Source of the DNA: Azorinus chamasolen | Lineage: Eukaryota > Mollusca > Bivalvia > Cardiida > Solecurtidae | Direction: 5' to 3' | Assembly: GCA_963576725.1 (NCBI GenBank) | Contig: OY755240.1 | Location: forward strand, 15,974,440 to 16,038,439 | DNA length: 64,000 bases | In this document: positions 63,766-64,000 of the stretch, one piece after another | How positions within the stretch are numbered: position 1 is the stretch's first letter | How the letters are laid out: the number at the start of each line of letters is the position of its first letter | Notes under the pieces: model-generated | The model's database searches: none | Seen by the model: only the letters and a program-made list of their open reading frames with translations | Told to the model about the DNA's origin: nothing | Program-made: the position numbers and the translations under genes

Positions 63766-64000
63766 TGCATGCTTGCTTGGTATTCATAGGTTTAAGCACT
63801 TTGAGTAATTGATTTGCTTTTTCAAGTTTGAAGTTTTGTTTTTTGGGTTGTAAATCAGTCTGGTGTCAGATGGAGACACGCAGTTGCTTGGCTACAACTT
63901 TTCTGTTGAGAAAGTTTAATGAGGGATTACTTTTGATATACAGACAGGAACTATTTGGCAAATATTGTAGACCCATGTCAAACTGATATATCATTAGACA

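Larger units (their letters stand above)
53024..64000 (+). other. Musashi intron, 5' part
   Basis: Starts with GTGAGT and runs past the window end. Contains palindromic elements and a 30-bp minisatellite; no coding exon recognised. Confidence 0.75.

Noticed and set aside
1..64000. tRNA, rRNA or other RNA genes
   Set aside because: No B-box-like GGTTCGAATCC with a matching cloverleaf and no rRNA stretch was seen on either strand by eye.

Overview
This is eukaryotic, AT-rich, intron-dominated DNA, most probably from a bivalve mollusc (a heterodont clam is my best guess). The organism call rests on two things. One is long non-autonomous repeats that open with AGCTCACCAGAGC, carry CGTC-type microsatellites and contain about 155-165 bp tandem units; I know this style from bivalve genomes. 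The other is an exceptional density of palindromic elements, also typical of clams. No prokaryotic features, RNA genes or promoters were seen.

Gene content: only one gene is recognisable, on the + strand. Three coding exons of a Musashi-type RNA-binding protein are visible: 2639-2723 (second half of RRM1, with RNP1), 6171-6212 (the inter-RRM linker, 14 codons) and 52931-53023 (start of RRM2, with RNP2). They join in frame into one protein segment. The gene starts before the window and continues after it. The rest of the window is its introns, including one of about 46.7 kb (6213-52930). Open frames outside these exons have no recognisable product, and many are translations of repeats.

Repeat content: well over a hundred copies or fragments of short palindromic elements fill the introns. 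Names used here: PalA1 and PalA2 (about 240-290 bp, TTAA-CCCTTT ends, hairpin arms reading GCAAACAGAGTAGACCCAG); PalB (TTAA-CCCTTT or CCCATT ends, hairpin arm ATAAATAGAGCATTTGCTCC); PalC (about 190 bp, ends near AGAGCTCCAGATAAG, arm CTCTTTAGAATCGTCTC); PalD (TA-flanked, pogo/Tigger-like ends CAGTAAAACC, arm TGCAGAAAGCTCC); PalE (TTAACCCTTCGC ends, arm GACCCAGATGAGACAGCTCC); PalF (arm GTGTAGACCCAGATSAGAGG); PalG (arm TGAGTCTGAGTTCGTTCTCA); PalN (arm TTTGGATCCAGATGAGACGC); PalO (arm AAAAGTGCAGACCCAGATCA); PalP (arm GAGGGTTTGGTGCAAAACTA). For PalA, + means the GAGTAGACCCAGATC arm comes first. TTAA targets and CCC...GGG ends suggest that PalA, PalB, PalE and PalF were moved by piggyBac-type transposase; PalD and two other elements look moved by Tc1/mariner-pogo type transposase. 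No transposase gene is present.

Two larger element types (HinH at 11018-12749, 30873-32212 and 33501-34840; HinI at 29671-36152) share a plan: a 5' hairpin, a CGTC microsatellite, an array of about 150-165 bp units and a short 3' hairpin. They resemble the bivalve pearl/HINE (Helentron-associated) elements. HinH lies inside HinI, and a 2,628 bp block carrying it is tandemly duplicated with essentially no divergence.

Layout: 1-6.2 kb, two musashi exons among PalA/PalC/PalD copies; 6.2-11 kb, dense PalA/PalB/PalC and a 26-bp array; 11-12.7 kb, HinH; 12.8-29.6 kb, palindromic elements, often nested; 29.7-36.2 kb, HinI with its duplication; 36.5-52.8 kb, more palindromic elements including three-deep nests; 52.9-53.0 kb, the RRM2 exon; 53-64 kb, more palindromes and a 30-bp minisatellite. 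The most notable signal is that six families with different ends share the same hairpin apex, GCTCC-NNNN-GGAGC.
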